The notes below the pieces were generated by a model. The model was not told the DNA's origin. It saw only the letters and a list, made by a program, of their open reading frames with translations, and made no database searches. Shown here one piece after another: positions 1 to 7,823 of a stretch of 8,916 bases of DNA; the stretch's first letter is position 1, and each line of letters starts with the position of its first letter. The DNA is taken from the NCBI GenBank assembly GCA_938036405.1, contig CALHPT010000334.1, forward strand, positions 1-8,916, read 5' to 3'. Source of the stretch: an uncultured Tannerella sp. (lineage in GTDB: Bacteria > Bacteroidota > Bacteroidia > Bacteroidales > Tannerellaceae). The translations under genes and the position numbers were made by a program.

Positions 1-1
1 A

Positions 2-634
2 GGTGACGGCATTTCCACCCTAAAAGTGATCGAGAGTTTCTTCAGCAAGCTCGATCGGAAAATGAATGTCCTTTCACCCTCGTATTTTCAAAAAGCAATC
101 CAACATCTGATCACAAAAGAGGGCAGTTCGTTATACAACACGGAACATTACGACAATCGGGGCAACACGATTCACACAGACGGTTCTTTGAGTTATAATG
201 AGACGTTTCGGAATCAGCCTCAAAAGGAGATAGACAGATCGGGTATGCTCTACCACTATAAAGGGTGGGATCATTATAACAGTCTATCTCAACAAAAAAT
301 CGAGGAATTAGAACGACTGATCAGCTATATCAGAAGGAACGGCTGCGACATGTTGATCCTCAACAGCAGCTATCATCCATACACCTATAAAAGACTGACG
401 ACCTTAAAAGAATACCGGTGTATGAAGACTGCGATGGACTTCATTCCCGAGTTTGCTGCAGCACATCAACTACAGGTAATCGGCACGTTCGATCCGGCCA
501 AAAGCCATTGTGACAAAACCGATTTCTACGACGCCATGCACATGAGTACACGGGGAATCGAAAAGATCGTCTTTTCATTCATGGAAAGAACTGATTCTGT
601 AGCGAGTCGTAGTCGAAGTAGCGTTACCCATTGA
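2..634 (+). CDS. SGNH/GDSL-hydrolase-like protein, C-terminal part (5' truncated)
   Basis: The frame is open from base 2 to a TGA at 632-634 and has no convincing start. A GTG at 26 exists, but the codons before it are also open, so the N-terminus most likely lies left of the window. The visible part (202 residues from that GTG) contains a DGS segment (residues 52-54) followed by SYNETFRN. Near the end, FYDAMHMS (about 167-174) carries a D-x-x-H pair (D169, H172), as in the C-terminal catalytic block of SGNH/GDSL hydrolases. Relatives of this kind often sit in bacterial surface-polysaccharide clusters beside MBOAT acyltransferases and may trim or transfer acyl groups. That role is inference, because the N-terminal Ser block is not visible. 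No membrane segment is seen. Its GC is clearly lower than that of the genes to its right (25 of 60 bases in 181-240), which suggests an acquired glycan locus. The tail after about residue 188 is Ser/Arg rich and looks unconserved. Confidence 0.55.
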   Translation, partial: GDGISTLKVIESFFSKLDRKMNVLSPSYFQKAIQHLITKEGSSLYNTEHYDNRGNTIHTDGSLSYNETFRNQPQKEIDRSGMLYHYKGWDHYNSLSQQKIEELERLISYIRRNGCDMLILNSSYHPYTYKRLTTLKEYRCMKTAMDFIPEFAAAHQLQVIGTFDPAKSHCDKTDFYDAMHMSTRGIEKIVFSFMERTDSVASRSRSSVTH

Positions 635-674
635 ATTCGTTGAAATCCTGATTATAGATCTCCGACGCCAGTCG

Positions 675-693
675 AAGCTGTGGAAATCAGCTT
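675..693 (+). other. Small hairpin after the SGNH-like gene
   Basis: AAGCTG (675-680) and CAGCTT (688-693) are perfect 6-bp inverted arms around a 7-nt loop, about 40 nt after the stop at 634. There is no proper T run behind it (TTTACC follows). It is a weak terminator candidate at best. The stronger terminator at 750-791 could stop plus-strand transcription instead. Confidence 0.2.
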
Positions 694-749
694 TACCATG
701 GGTTAAGGCGAGAACGTGCATCGGCAAGTATGAAAGCTGATGGAGAATG

Positions 750-791
750 AAAAAAGCCCCACCGAATCCGATCGGCGGGGCTTTCTTTTTT
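750..791. terminator. Bidirectional rho-independent terminator
   Basis: AAAGCCCCACCGA (753-765) and TCGGCGGGGCTTT (772-784) form a GC-rich stem with one A/C mismatch and a 6-nt loop. On the plus strand the stem runs into TTTCTTTTTT (782-791). On the minus strand it ends in six T (complement of 750-755). It lies between the ends of two converging units, the SGNH-like gene (+) and korB (-, stop at 831). It therefore probably ends both transcripts. Confidence 0.85.
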
Positions 792-830
792 GTGCACGCA
801 CGAGCTATCGTGCGACCGCGTGCGTGGGGG

Positions 831-1847
831 TTACTTCACCTCCCAAGTGTCGCCAGAGAGCAACATGTCGCGCAGGGAGTGGGCTTTCTTCTTCGCCTTC
901 ACTTCGGCGATCTGCTGGTGCACAGACTCGTCGTAGGTTGGGGCGTCCACGTCGCGAATGATACCGAGGGCCACGGGCAGGTCGCCACTCATCATGGCCA
1001 GCATGAGGTGAAGCGTGTTGTCGCGCTCGTGGGCGTCGTGCACCAAGATGTCGTCCATCGTGTAGCCGTCTTCACCGATGGTGACAGCCTTCAGCTTCAG
1101 TCCGTCGAGCACGATGCCTTTGTCACGATTCTTACCGAAGATCATCTTCTCGCCGTGGCGGAGGAAGATGGAACGTTCGGCACGCACCTCGCGGTCCGTG
1201 ATACCCGTGTGGGTGCCGTTGTTGAAGATGACGCAGTTCACGAGCACCTCCGTCACGGCAGCGCCACGGTGGCGAGCCGATGCAGCGAAGATGGCCGTCA
1301 GGTTGGCCGCATCCGTATCGATGCCACGGGCGAAGAAGTTGCCGCGTGCGCCGAGGGTCAGCTCGGCCGGGACGAAAGGATCTTCCACCGTGCCGTAGGG
1401 CGAGCTCTTGGAGACGAAGCCGCGGTCGGACGTCGGGGAGTACTGTCCCTTGGTGAGGCCGTAGATCTTGTTGTTCATCAACACGACGTTCAGGTCTACG
1501 TTGCGACGTATGGCGTGGATGAAGTGGTTACCACCGATGGCGAGGCAGTCGCCGTCGCCGGTGACGAGCCATACGCTGATGTCGGGACGAGCCGTCTTGA
1601 CACCGGTAGCGATGGCGGCGCCGCGGCCGTGGATGGTGTGGAAGCCGTAAGTGTTCATGTAGTACGGCAGGCGCGAGGAGCAGCCGATGCCGGAGATGAC
1701 GGCCATATTGTCGGGCGAGGTGCCGATTTCGGCCATCGCTTTATGCAGGCAGCTGAGCACGGCGTGGTCGCCACATCCGGGGCACCAGCGGACGTATTGA
1801 TCGCTCTTATAGTCTTTGGGGCTGTAGGTTATATCTGTTGCATTCAT
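831..1847 (-). CDS. korB: 2-oxoglutarate (2-oxoacid):ferredoxin oxidoreductase, beta subunit
   Basis: This 338-residue protein is the thiamine-diphosphate-binding subunit of the cytoplasmic enzyme that converts 2-oxoglutarate and CoA to succinyl-CoA and CO2 with reduction of ferredoxin, and that can run in reverse. WCPGCG at 21-26 supplies two Cys (C22, C25). Together with C56 (GIGCSSR) and C205 (VNCVIFNN) these fit the usual ligands of the single [4Fe-4S] cluster of this subunit. The TPP/Mg motif is GDGD (97-100) through MNNKIYG (124-130). Length is normal for KorB. The ATG at 1847-1845 lies 2 nt after the korA stop, and GAGGAGGAG inside the last korA codons serves as a strong ribosome-binding site, so the pair is translationally coupled. 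2-Oxoglutarate is preferred over pyruvate because the subunit is short and paired with a gamma-alpha fused KorA. A branched-chain 2-oxoacid substrate cannot be excluded. No separate ferredoxin-like subunit gene is in the window. Confidence 0.92.
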   Translation of the reverse strand: MNATDITYSPKDYKSDQYVRWCPGCGDHAVLSCLHKAMAEIGTSPDNMAVISGIGCSSRLPYYMNTYGFHTIHGRGAAIATGVKTARPDISVWLVTGDGDCLAIGGNHFIHAIRRNVDLNVVLMNNKIYGLTKGQYSPTSDRGFVSKSSPYGTVEDPFVPAELTLGARGNFFARGIDTDAANLTAIFAASARHRGAAVTEVLVNCVIFNNGTHTGITDREVRAERSIFLRHGEKMIFGKNRDKGIVLDGLKLKAVTIGEDGYTMDDILVHDAHERDNTLHLMLAMMSGDLPVALGIIRDVDAPTYDESVHQQIAEVKAKKKAHSLRDMLLSGDTWEVK

Positions 1848-1849
1848 AA

Positions 1850-3718
1850 TTATTTCTCCTCCTCAATGATGTGGGTAAATTCTTCGACGAGTCGCGAAAC
1901 GATGAAGGGCTGACCCTTGACGCGGTTGAATCGATACGGCGTGAAGTCGTCGATCTTGCTGCGCAGGTAGTTGGCAAACTGACCATTGTTTTGCTCTGCC
2001 ACGACCACCTTCGGGTAACGCTTCAGCACCTCGGCCGTGTTCTTGGGCAGGGGGTTGATGAAGCGGAAGTGTGCCAAGGCCACCTTTTGGCCGTTGCGGC
2101 GCATGGTATCCATCACTTCATGCAGGTGGCCAGAGGTGCCGCCCCAGCCTACGATCAGCAGTTCGGCGTCGTCCTTATCGCCCTTGACTTCCACCTCGGG
2201 GATGAAGTCAGCGATCTTATCAATCTTGGCCTGACGTGTCTCCACCATCTTCTGGTGGTTCTTCGGGTCGGTAGAGATGGCGCTGGTATCGTAGTCCTTC
2301 TCGAGTCCGCCGATGCGGTGTGCAAAGCCCTCCATGCCGGGCGTAGCCCAGTAGCGGACGAAGCTCTCCTTGTTTCGGCGGTAAGGCTTCCAAACAGCCT
2401 CACCGTGATAGTTCGAGACGTAGTTCGGCTTAATGTCGGGGAAGTCGTTCATGTAATCCGGAATGCGCCATGCGGCTGATCCGTTAGCGATGAAGGCGTC
2501 GGTGAGGAGGATGACGGGCGTCATGTGCTCCACGGCCAACTTGGCGGCCCAGAAGGCCATGTCGAAGCAGTCCGTCGGGGTGGTGGCGGCTAAGACCACA
2601 AGGGGGCTCTCGCCGTTACGTCCGTAGAGGGCCTGCATGAGGTCGGTCTGTTCGCTCTTCGTCGGCATACCCGTCGAGGGACCGCCGCGCTGTACATCGA
2701 TGATGACGAGCGGAAGCTCCGCGATAACGGCCAGACCGATGGCTTCACTCTTCAGTGCCAGACCCGGGCCGGACGTTGAGGTGGCACTCAGGCAGCCGGC
2801 GAAGGAGGCTCCGATGGAGGTACAGATACCGGCGATCTCGTCTTCGGCCTGCACGGTGATCACACCGAGGTTCTTGTACTTCGAGAGCTCGTGCAGGATG
2901 TCGGTAGCAGGCGTGATGGGGTAGCTACCGAGGAAGAGTTGCAAGCCGGACTTCTCGGCGGCGGCGATGAGGCCGTAGGAGGTGGCGTTGTTTCCGCTCA
3001 CGTCCTTGTAGATGCCCGGTTCCTTCTTCGATCCTTCGATGCGGTAAGTGGAGACGGAGGCGTGGATATTGTTGCCGTAGTTGTAGCCGTCGGTCAGGGC
3101 CTTGATGTTGGCCTTGGCGATGTCTGGCTTCTTGGCAAACTTGGTCTGGAGCATCGTCATGGCGTGGTCGAGCGGGCGGTCGAAGAGCCAGCAGACGAGG
3201 CCGAGGGTGAACATGTTCTTGCAACGCAGGGCGGACTTGTTGTCGAGGCCATACTCTGCCAGTCCGTCGCGCACCATGGTGGAGATGGGGGCGGGTACGA
3301 CTTGCACCTTGTCCGTGAGTCCGAGCTCCTCGATCGGGTCGTCGGTCTTGAATTCGGCCTTGTCGAGGTCGCGCTTGGTGAAGGAGTCCGTGTCGATGAT
3401 GACGATGGAGCCTTTGCGCAGATTCTTGACGTTGACCTTGAGCGCGGCTGGATTCATAGCCACGAGCACATCGGCCTTGTCACCGGGGGTGTAGACCTTC
3501 TTTGTGCCCAGATGGATCTGAAAGCCGGAGATGCCGCTGAGTGTTCCTTGCGGCGCGCGAATTTCGGCCGGGTAGTCGGGAAAGGTGGAAATGTCGTTCC
3601 CGAAAACGGCTGACAGATTGGAGAAGATCGTGCCGGTAAGCTGCATACCGTCGCCGCTATCTCCCGAAAAGCGGATCACGACGTGATCCAGAGTCGTTAC
3701 TTTGGTTAGCTCTGTCAT
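1850..3718 (-). CDS. korA: 2-oxoglutarate (2-oxoacid):ferredoxin oxidoreductase, alpha subunit (gamma-alpha fusion)
   Basis: At 622 residues this is a full-length KorA in which the gamma domain (about 1-200) is fused ahead of the alpha domain (about 245-622). The gamma part opens with the glycine-rich RFSGDSGDGMQLTG (16-29). The alpha part has YPITPATD (266-273), QAEDEIAGI (290-298) with the acidic residues expected near the TPP of the partner subunit, and RGGPSTGMPT (344-353), a hallmark of the family. The C-terminal third (about 517-620) is the transketolase-C-like domain. It works with KorB in the cytoplasm, using ferredoxin as the electron carrier. The start ATG at 3718 is followed at once by conserved-looking sequence (TLDHVVIRFSGDSG), which supports it. 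It lies 56 nt after the aroK stop, with an AT-rich leader (3719-3745) in between. Read-through from aroK or a separate promoter are both possible. Confidence 0.92.
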   Translation of the reverse strand: MTELTKVTTLDHVVIRFSGDSGDGMQLTGTIFSNLSAVFGNDISTFPDYPAEIRAPQGTLSGISGFQIHLGTKKVYTPGDKADVLVAMNPAALKVNVKNLRKGSIVIIDTDSFTKRDLDKAEFKTDDPIEELGLTDKVQVVPAPISTMVRDGLAEYGLDNKSALRCKNMFTLGLVCWLFDRPLDHAMTMLQTKFAKKPDIAKANIKALTDGYNYGNNIHASVSTYRIEGSKKEPGIYKDVSGNNATSYGLIAAAEKSGLQLFLGSYPITPATDILHELSKYKNLGVITVQAEDEIAGICTSIGASFAGCLSATSTSGPGLALKSEAIGLAVIAELPLVIIDVQRGGPSTGMPTKSEQTDLMQALYGRNGESPLVVLAATTPTDCFDMAFWAAKLAVEHMTPVILLTDAFIANGSAAWRIPDYMNDFPDIKPNYVSNYHGEAVWKPYRRNKESFVRYWATPGMEGFAHRIGGLEKDYDTSAISTDPKNHQKMVETRQAKIDKIADFIPEVEVKGDKDDAELLIVGWGGTSGHLHEVMDTMRRNGQKVALAHFRFINPLPKNTAEVLKRYPKVVVAEQNNGQFANYLRSKIDDFTPYRFNRVKGQPFIVSRLVEEFTHIIEEEK

Positions 3719-3774
3719 GATAAAAAAACTATACTGTGAAACCTAAATCAAATAAGAGTGGGTTGGGGAGGAGT
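3719..3774 (-). other. AT-rich aroK-korA spacer
   Basis: These 56 nt separate the aroK stop from the korA ATG. On the minus strand the last part reads TATAGTTTTTTTATC just before the ATG. It is AT-rich enough to hold a promoter, but I see no full TAnnTTTG element with a -33 TTTG at the right distance. There is also no clear hairpin in front of the seven T, so it is not called a terminator. Confidence 0.25.
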
Positions 3775-4317
3775 TTAGCGGCGCTCCCCGTTGCCGTATA
3801 GGAGTTGTTGCAGCCGATGGGCCGCATCGTTCGTATCGTTGTCGGTGGCGAGACGCTCCACGTCGAAGGTGAGGTGGGCGCGTTCGTAGAAGGGGGTGCG
3901 GCGCGTGAGGGCGTCGCGCACGAAGGCGGCGAGGGCCTCGCCATCGAGGTGGCGCACCGCGGGCCGGCTATGCTTGCAGAGCGAGATGCGCTCGGTCAGT
4001 GCCTCGGGTGAGGCTTGGAGGTAGACGGTCGTGCCGACGCTGTTCATGTACGTCATGTTGTCGAAGAAGCAGGGTGTGCCGCCGCCGGTGGAGAGGATGA
4101 CGTCCTCAAACTCGGCGACTTCGTGGAGTGCTCTCCGTTCTATTTCGCGGAAGGCGTCTTCGCCTTCTTCATCAAAAATCTGTCGGATGGTTTTGCGATA
4201 ACGCCCTTCAATAAAGAGGTCCAGGTCGAGGAAGGACAATCCGGTGAGGTCGGCCAGGGCCTTACCCAAGGTCGTCTTGCCTGCGCCCATGTAGCCGATG
4301 AGGAAGATGCGTCGCAT
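3775..4317 (-). CDS. aroK: Shikimate kinase
   Basis: This 180-residue protein phosphorylates shikimate at the 3-hydroxyl with ATP in the aromatic amino acid/chorismate pathway, in the cytoplasm. The P-loop is GYMGAGKTT (8-16). LDLD (30-33) gives the Asp residues that bind Mg and shikimate. R57 (FREIE) and GGG (78-80) are the shikimate-contacting positions. SRPA (117-120) is the lid with its Arg, and R140 followed by TPFYERA matches the late conserved R-xx-x-Y block. Length is typical for single-domain AroK. An upstream ATG at 4446 would add 43 residues of unconserved sequence, overlap the preceding gene's end and include the probable promoter. The ATG at 4317, just before RRIFLIGYMGAGK, is therefore chosen. 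No recognisable Shine-Dalgarno site precedes it, which is common in Bacteroidota. Confidence 0.93.
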   Translation of the reverse strand: MRRIFLIGYMGAGKTTLGKALADLTGLSFLDLDLFIEGRYRKTIRQIFDEEGEDAFREIERRALHEVAEFEDVILSTGGGTPCFFDNMTYMNSVGTTVYLQASPEALTERISLCKHSRPAVRHLDGEALAAFVRDALTRRTPFYERAHLTFDVERLATDNDTNDAAHRLQQLLYGNGERR

Positions 4318-4367
4318 GTGTAGGTGTCTCTGAGTGTAGTAGGGTGTGTAGTGCGTTGAAACGCGGG

Positions 4368-4375
4368 CAAATGTA
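4368..4375 (-). promoter_or_regulatory. Candidate Bacteroidota-type -7 element for aroK
   Basis: On the minus strand this reads TACATTTG, an exact match to the TAnnTTTG -7 consensus of the Bacteroidota primary sigma factor. It would place the transcript start near 4361 and give a leader of about 44 nt before the aroK ATG. No good TTTG is seen at the expected -33 position, so the call rests on the -7 box and its location. A small palindrome, GCGTT-GA-AACGC (4353-4364), lies at the predicted start of the RNA. Confidence 0.4.
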
Positions 4376-4420
4376 GGAAAGTTTGCAAGGGGGATAGGCC
4401 GTTTTGTGCGTTGCCTCGGA

Positions 4421-5151
<731 letters not shown>

Positions 5152-5155
<4 letters not shown>

Positions 5156-6252
5156 GAACCGCTCCTGACCGCCGAGCGCTGGCGTCCGAAGATGATGGCG
5201 AGGAACACCGGCACACCCACCAGGGCGGTCAGGATGCCGACGGGCACGGCGACACCCGGCACGATGACCTGGCTGGCGGCGTGGGCGGCGGTCAGCAGGG
5301 TGGCGCCGCACAGGATGGAGGCGGGCACGAGGAAGCGCTGGTCCTCCCCCACCAGGCCGCGGGCCATGTGCGGCCCCACGAGCCCCACGAATCCGATGAT
5401 CCCGACGAAGGCCACGGACAGGGCGGCCAGCAGCGCCACCCCGACCAGGGTCCAGGAGCGCACACGCGCAACGTTGATGCCCATGGCAGCGGCGCGAGCC
5501 TCCCCCAGGGTGATGGCGGTCAGCCGCCAGCCGTTGACCCAGAAGACGGGCGTGGCCACGAGCAGGGCCGCCGAGACGGTGGCCACGGCCGGCCAGGTGG
5601 CGCGCATGAGGGAGCCCATCGACCAGAAGACGATCTGCTGGAGGCTCTCGGTGGAGGCCCGGTACTGCACGAGCGCCAGGAGCGCCTGGCAGCTGAAGAC
5701 CAGGGCGATGCCCAGCAGGATCGTCATCTCCTTGGTCACCGAGGGCAGCCTCGAGACCATCGCGATGGTGAGGGAGGCCGCCAGTCCCGCCGTCATCGCC
5801 ACGATCGGCAGGGTGGCGCCGGTGGCCACAGGCAGCACGAGGCCCGTGACGATGGCCAGCGCCGCCCCCAGGGCGGAGGCCGCCGAGATCCCCAGGGTGA
5901 AGGGCTCGGCCAGCGGGTTGTCGAGGATCGTCTGCATCTGGACGCCGGCCAGGGACAGTGCTCCGCCCACCAGGACCGCCAGGAGCGCCGGGGGCAGGCG
6001 CAGGTTGATGACGATGTTGGCGACCCACGGGTCGTAGTCGGCGTAGAAGATCGCGCCGAGCACCTGGGCCGGGCTGAACCCCAGCGGCCCCACCATGAGG
6101 GCCATGAGGAAGACGGCCAGGAGCAAGGAGGTCAGCCCCGTCAGCATCGCGATGCGTCGAAAGGTCCGACGGCGGTAGGAGGCGTAGGCCGACGACGCAC
6201 TGTCGGCCCCGGCTGCGGCGTCGTCGGCAGAGGCCTTGGAACTCGCTCCCAT
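5152..6252 (-). CDS. FecCD/BtuC-family ABC transporter permease (iron/siderophore/heme-type uptake)
   Basis: This 366-residue polytopic membrane protein is the channel subunit of an importer for ferric siderophore, heme, cobalamin or a similar metal chelate. A cytoplasmic Ser/Ala-rich N-terminus (1-33) is followed by alternating hydrophobic segments starting at about 34-55. Family blocks are clear: LRLPPALLAVLVGGALSLAG (84-103) with NPLAEPFTLGIS (112-123), the ATPase-contacting loop GEARAAAMGI (250-259), GFVGLVGPHMAR (287-298) and PVGILTALVGVPVFLAIIF (337-355). Length is normal or slightly long because of the N-terminal extension. The ATG at 6252-6250 overlaps the stop of the binding protein as TGATG. 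No good Shine-Dalgarno site precedes it, so translation is probably coupled. An upstream start at 6363 would only add sequence antisense in character and overlapping the binding-protein gene. Its stop overlaps the ATPase start (ATGA). The substrate is not readable from the sequence. Confidence 0.9.
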
Positions 6253-7418
6253 CAGATGGAGGTGAAGAAGACGCCCTCGGCCTTCCAGGGCATGTACTGC
6301 TCGTGGAAGTCCTTCCAGACCTTGGCGGGGTCGACGTCGGAGAAGGCCTCGGGGTTCTGCCACTTGGCGAAGGTGAGGTAGGCGATGAAGTTGTAGGGGG
6401 CGTCGTAGAACTGGTGGTAGATGCCGTAGACGTGCCGGTCGGTGAAGGCCTGGATCTGGTCGTAGCCGGGCTGGTTCTTCAGCTGCTCCAGGCTGGCCTT
6501 GGCGGAGGCCTCATCGGCCTTGTAGCCGAGGTGGACGTAGCTGGTCTGGGCGGTGTCCTTGATCTTCTGCTTCTGCCACTCGCCACCGGTGGCGATGATG
6601 TTCTTGGGGTTGGACTCAATGATCTTCTCGAGGGTGAGCGTGCCCTCCTCGCCGGACAGGAGGCTGTCGGCGATGTTGGTGCCGCCGGTGGCGGTGACGA
6701 TCGCGCCGAGGTTCGCGGTGGAGTAGGTGGAGCCGGGGTCGTTGACGCCCGGGCCGCGCCACAGGAAGGTGGTGGGCTTGGAGGTCAGGGACTTCACCTT
6801 CGCGACGATGGGGTCGACCTGCTTCTTGTAGAAGGAGACGAAGGCCTCGGCCTCCTTGCGCTTGTCGAAGACGGCGCCCATGAGGGTGACCGAGGGGACG
6901 GTGTTCTTGACCGGGTCGCGGCGGAAGTCGGTGACGACATAGGTGATCTTCTGGCCGTCCAGCTTCTCGAGGTAGCCCTTCTCCTTGGCGGAGTTGTAGG
7001 CGTCCAGGGTCATGATGAAGACGTCGGGCTTGTGGCTCACCAGGGTCTCGATGGGCAGGCCGTCCTTGGCGATGTTGCCGATCTTCGGCAGCTCGGCGGC
7101 CTTGGGGGCGACGGAGAGGATCTTCTCGTAGAAGTCGGGGGCGGCCTTCTGAAGGTCCTCGCCCCAGGCGACCACCTTGTCGATGGGGTTGGTCTTGTTG
7201 AGGAAGGCCAGGGAGTAGACGTGGCGGGACTCGCTCAGGACGATCCTCTTGGGCTGGGCGCTGAAGGTGACCTTGCGGCCGACGATGTCGGTGACCTCGA
7301 AGCCGCCGTTGGAGGTACCCGAGGAGGTGCTGGAGCCCTTGCCGGCACGGGAGGCGACCCCACAGCTGGCGAGGACGGCGGTCAGTGGGAGGGCCATGAG
7401 CAGGGTACGACGGCGCAT
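6252..7418 (-). CDS. ABC transporter substrate-binding lipoprotein (iron-chelate/TroA-like family)
   Basis: This 388-residue protein opens with MRRRTLLMALPLTAVLASCG, a lipoprotein signal peptide with lipobox LASC, giving a lipid-anchored C19. A Ser/Gly linker (about 28-38) follows. Next comes FEVTDIVGRKVTFSAQPKRIVL (40-61), the usual opening of type III binding proteins of the FepB/FhuD/BtuF group. IETLVSHKPDVFIM is the conserved 'keys on a position' segment. The mature domain would sit on the outer face of the membrane and pass a metal chelate to the permease encoded next. It is first in the operon and overlaps the permease start by one base. GAAGGA lies about 5 nt before the ATG at 7418 and supports that start. 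A DtxR-like box lies 46-64 nt upstream, consistent with iron control. The exact ligand (siderophore, heme, other) cannot be assigned. Confidence 0.88.
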   Translation of the reverse strand: MRRRTLLMALPLTAVLASCGVASRAGKGSSTSSGTSNGGFEVTDIVGRKVTFSAQPKRIVLSESRHVYSLAFLNKTNPIDKVVAWGEDLQKAAPDFYEKILSVAPKAAELPKIGNIAKDGLPIETLVSHKPDVFIMTLDAYNSAKEKGYLEKLDGQKITYVVTDFRRDPVKNTVPSVTLMGAVFDKRKEAEAFVSFYKKQVDPIVAKVKSLTSKPTTFLWRGPGVNDPGSTYSTANLGAIVTATGGTNIADSLLSGEEGTLTLEKIIESNPKNIIATGGEWQKQKIKDTAQTSYVHLGYKADEASAKASLEQLKNQPGYDQIQAFTDRHVYGIYHQFYDAPYNFIAYLTFAKWQNPEAFSDVDPAKVWKDFHEQYMPWKAEGVFFTSI

Positions 7419-7460
7419 AGAAGTCCTTCGGTGACGCGAGAGCGGGACGAATCACCCAGG

Positions 7461-7490
7461 ACCTTAGGGCTACCTCAGTTAATTTGCCAA
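7461..7490 (-). promoter_or_regulatory. Candidate promoter of the uptake operon
   Basis: On the minus strand, TTGGCA (complement of 7485-7490) matches five of six bases of the -35 consensus. TAAGGT (complement of 7461-7466) keeps the T, A and final T of a -10 box, with an 18-nt spacer. Transcription would begin near 7454, about 35 nt before the start codon at 7418. The -10 box is poor, so the call leans on position and on the overlapping operator-like site. Confidence 0.35.
7464..7482. promoter_or_regulatory. Candidate DtxR/IdeR iron box
   Basis: The 19-mer TTAGGGCTACCTCAGTTAA is an imperfect palindrome. Its reverse complement matches the DtxR/IdeR consensus TTAGGTTAGGCTAACCTAA at 12 of 19 positions, including the TTA and CCTAA ends. 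It fills the spacer and touches the -10 box of the candidate promoter, where an iron-loaded repressor would block transcription. The match is moderate and the site was judged by eye. Confidence 0.5.
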
Positions 7491-7491
7491 G

Positions 7492-7504
7492 TTAGACGAT
7501 CTAA
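7492..7504. repeat. Perfect palindrome next to the iron box
   Basis: TTAGA-CGA-TCTAA has perfect 5-bp arms and extends imperfectly to about 7489-7507. It sits directly upstream of the candidate -35 box in an unusually AT-rich pocket of this GC-rich region. It may be a second repressor half-site pair or the operator of another regulator. Confidence 0.4.
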
Positions 7505-7560
7505 TTTTAGTAAGGTCATACAAGTACCATGATGGATGCATGGAGGTTGGCACAGTGTTG

Positions 7561-7592
7561 CCGCTCGCGCCGAGTCGCCGCGGGTCGAGCGG
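7561..7592. repeat. GC-rich inverted repeat downstream of the small membrane protein gene
   Basis: CCGCTCG (7561-7567) and CGAGCGG (7586-7592) are perfect arms around an 18-nt GC-rich loop. It lies 37 nt past the stop of the minus-strand small ORF and could slow or end its transcript. There is no T run on either strand, so a classical intrinsic terminator is not supported. Confidence 0.3.
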
Positions 7593-7628
7593 AACGGATG
7601 CGACTGCTGCAGTGAGGCCCGACGGCAC

Positions 7629-7823
7629 TCATGAGCCCGACGGAGGACGGCGACCACCGCCGTCAGATGACGATGACGCCACCTGGGCCAGAAAAATGAC
7701 TCCGACACCAATGAAGACGACCGCAACCGTCCTGTTCCCCTGGGCGAAATTCATAACCGCAGAGATGATCGCGAGCAGCCCCGCGACCAGCCGGAGAATT
7801 TTGAGGTTTCGAGCAGACAACAT
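7629..7823 (-). CDS. Small two-segment membrane protein, function unknown
   Basis: The predicted product has 64 residues. A basic start (MLSARNLKILR) leads into two hydrophobic stretches, about 9-24 (ILRLVAGLLAIISAVM) and about 32-48 (VAVVFIGVGVIFLAQVA), joined by the polar turn NFAQGNRT. The tail is Ser/Gly/Arg rich. This predicts a hairpin in the cytoplasmic membrane. The ATG at 7823 is preferred over the upstream ATG at 7916 because AGGAAGA lies 7 nt ahead of it and the 31 extra residues look non-coding. Small membrane proteins of this shape are common in actinobacteria, and I do not recognise a family. It is transcribed in the same direction as the uptake operon, but a 210-nt gap containing its own promoter-like signals separates them, so it is probably an independent unit. 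A plus-strand ORF over the same bases is less convincing. Confidence 0.65.
   Translation of the reverse strand: MLSARNLKILRLVAGLLAIISAVMNFAQGNRTVAVVFIGVGVIFLAQVASSSSDGGGRRPPSGS

Noticed and set aside
747..1913. 388-codon plus-strand ORF opposite korB
   Set aside because: It lies exactly antisense to a clear korB, its product is a Val/His/Asp-rich shadow typical of the reverse strand of a GC-biased gene, and it starts inside the terminator.
5156..6028. A long N-terminal extension of the ATPase (535 residues in all) as a fusion protein
   Set aside because: The extra N-terminal part is a Gly/Arg/Pro-rich out-of-frame reading of the permease. The ATG at 5155 with its Shine-Dalgarno site and ATGA overlap is the real start.
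6303..7532. 409-codon plus-strand ORF opposite the binding-protein gene
   Set aside because: Gly/Val/Leu/Asp-rich low-complexity translation with no motif. The minus-strand gene has a lipobox, a ribosome-binding site and family motifs.
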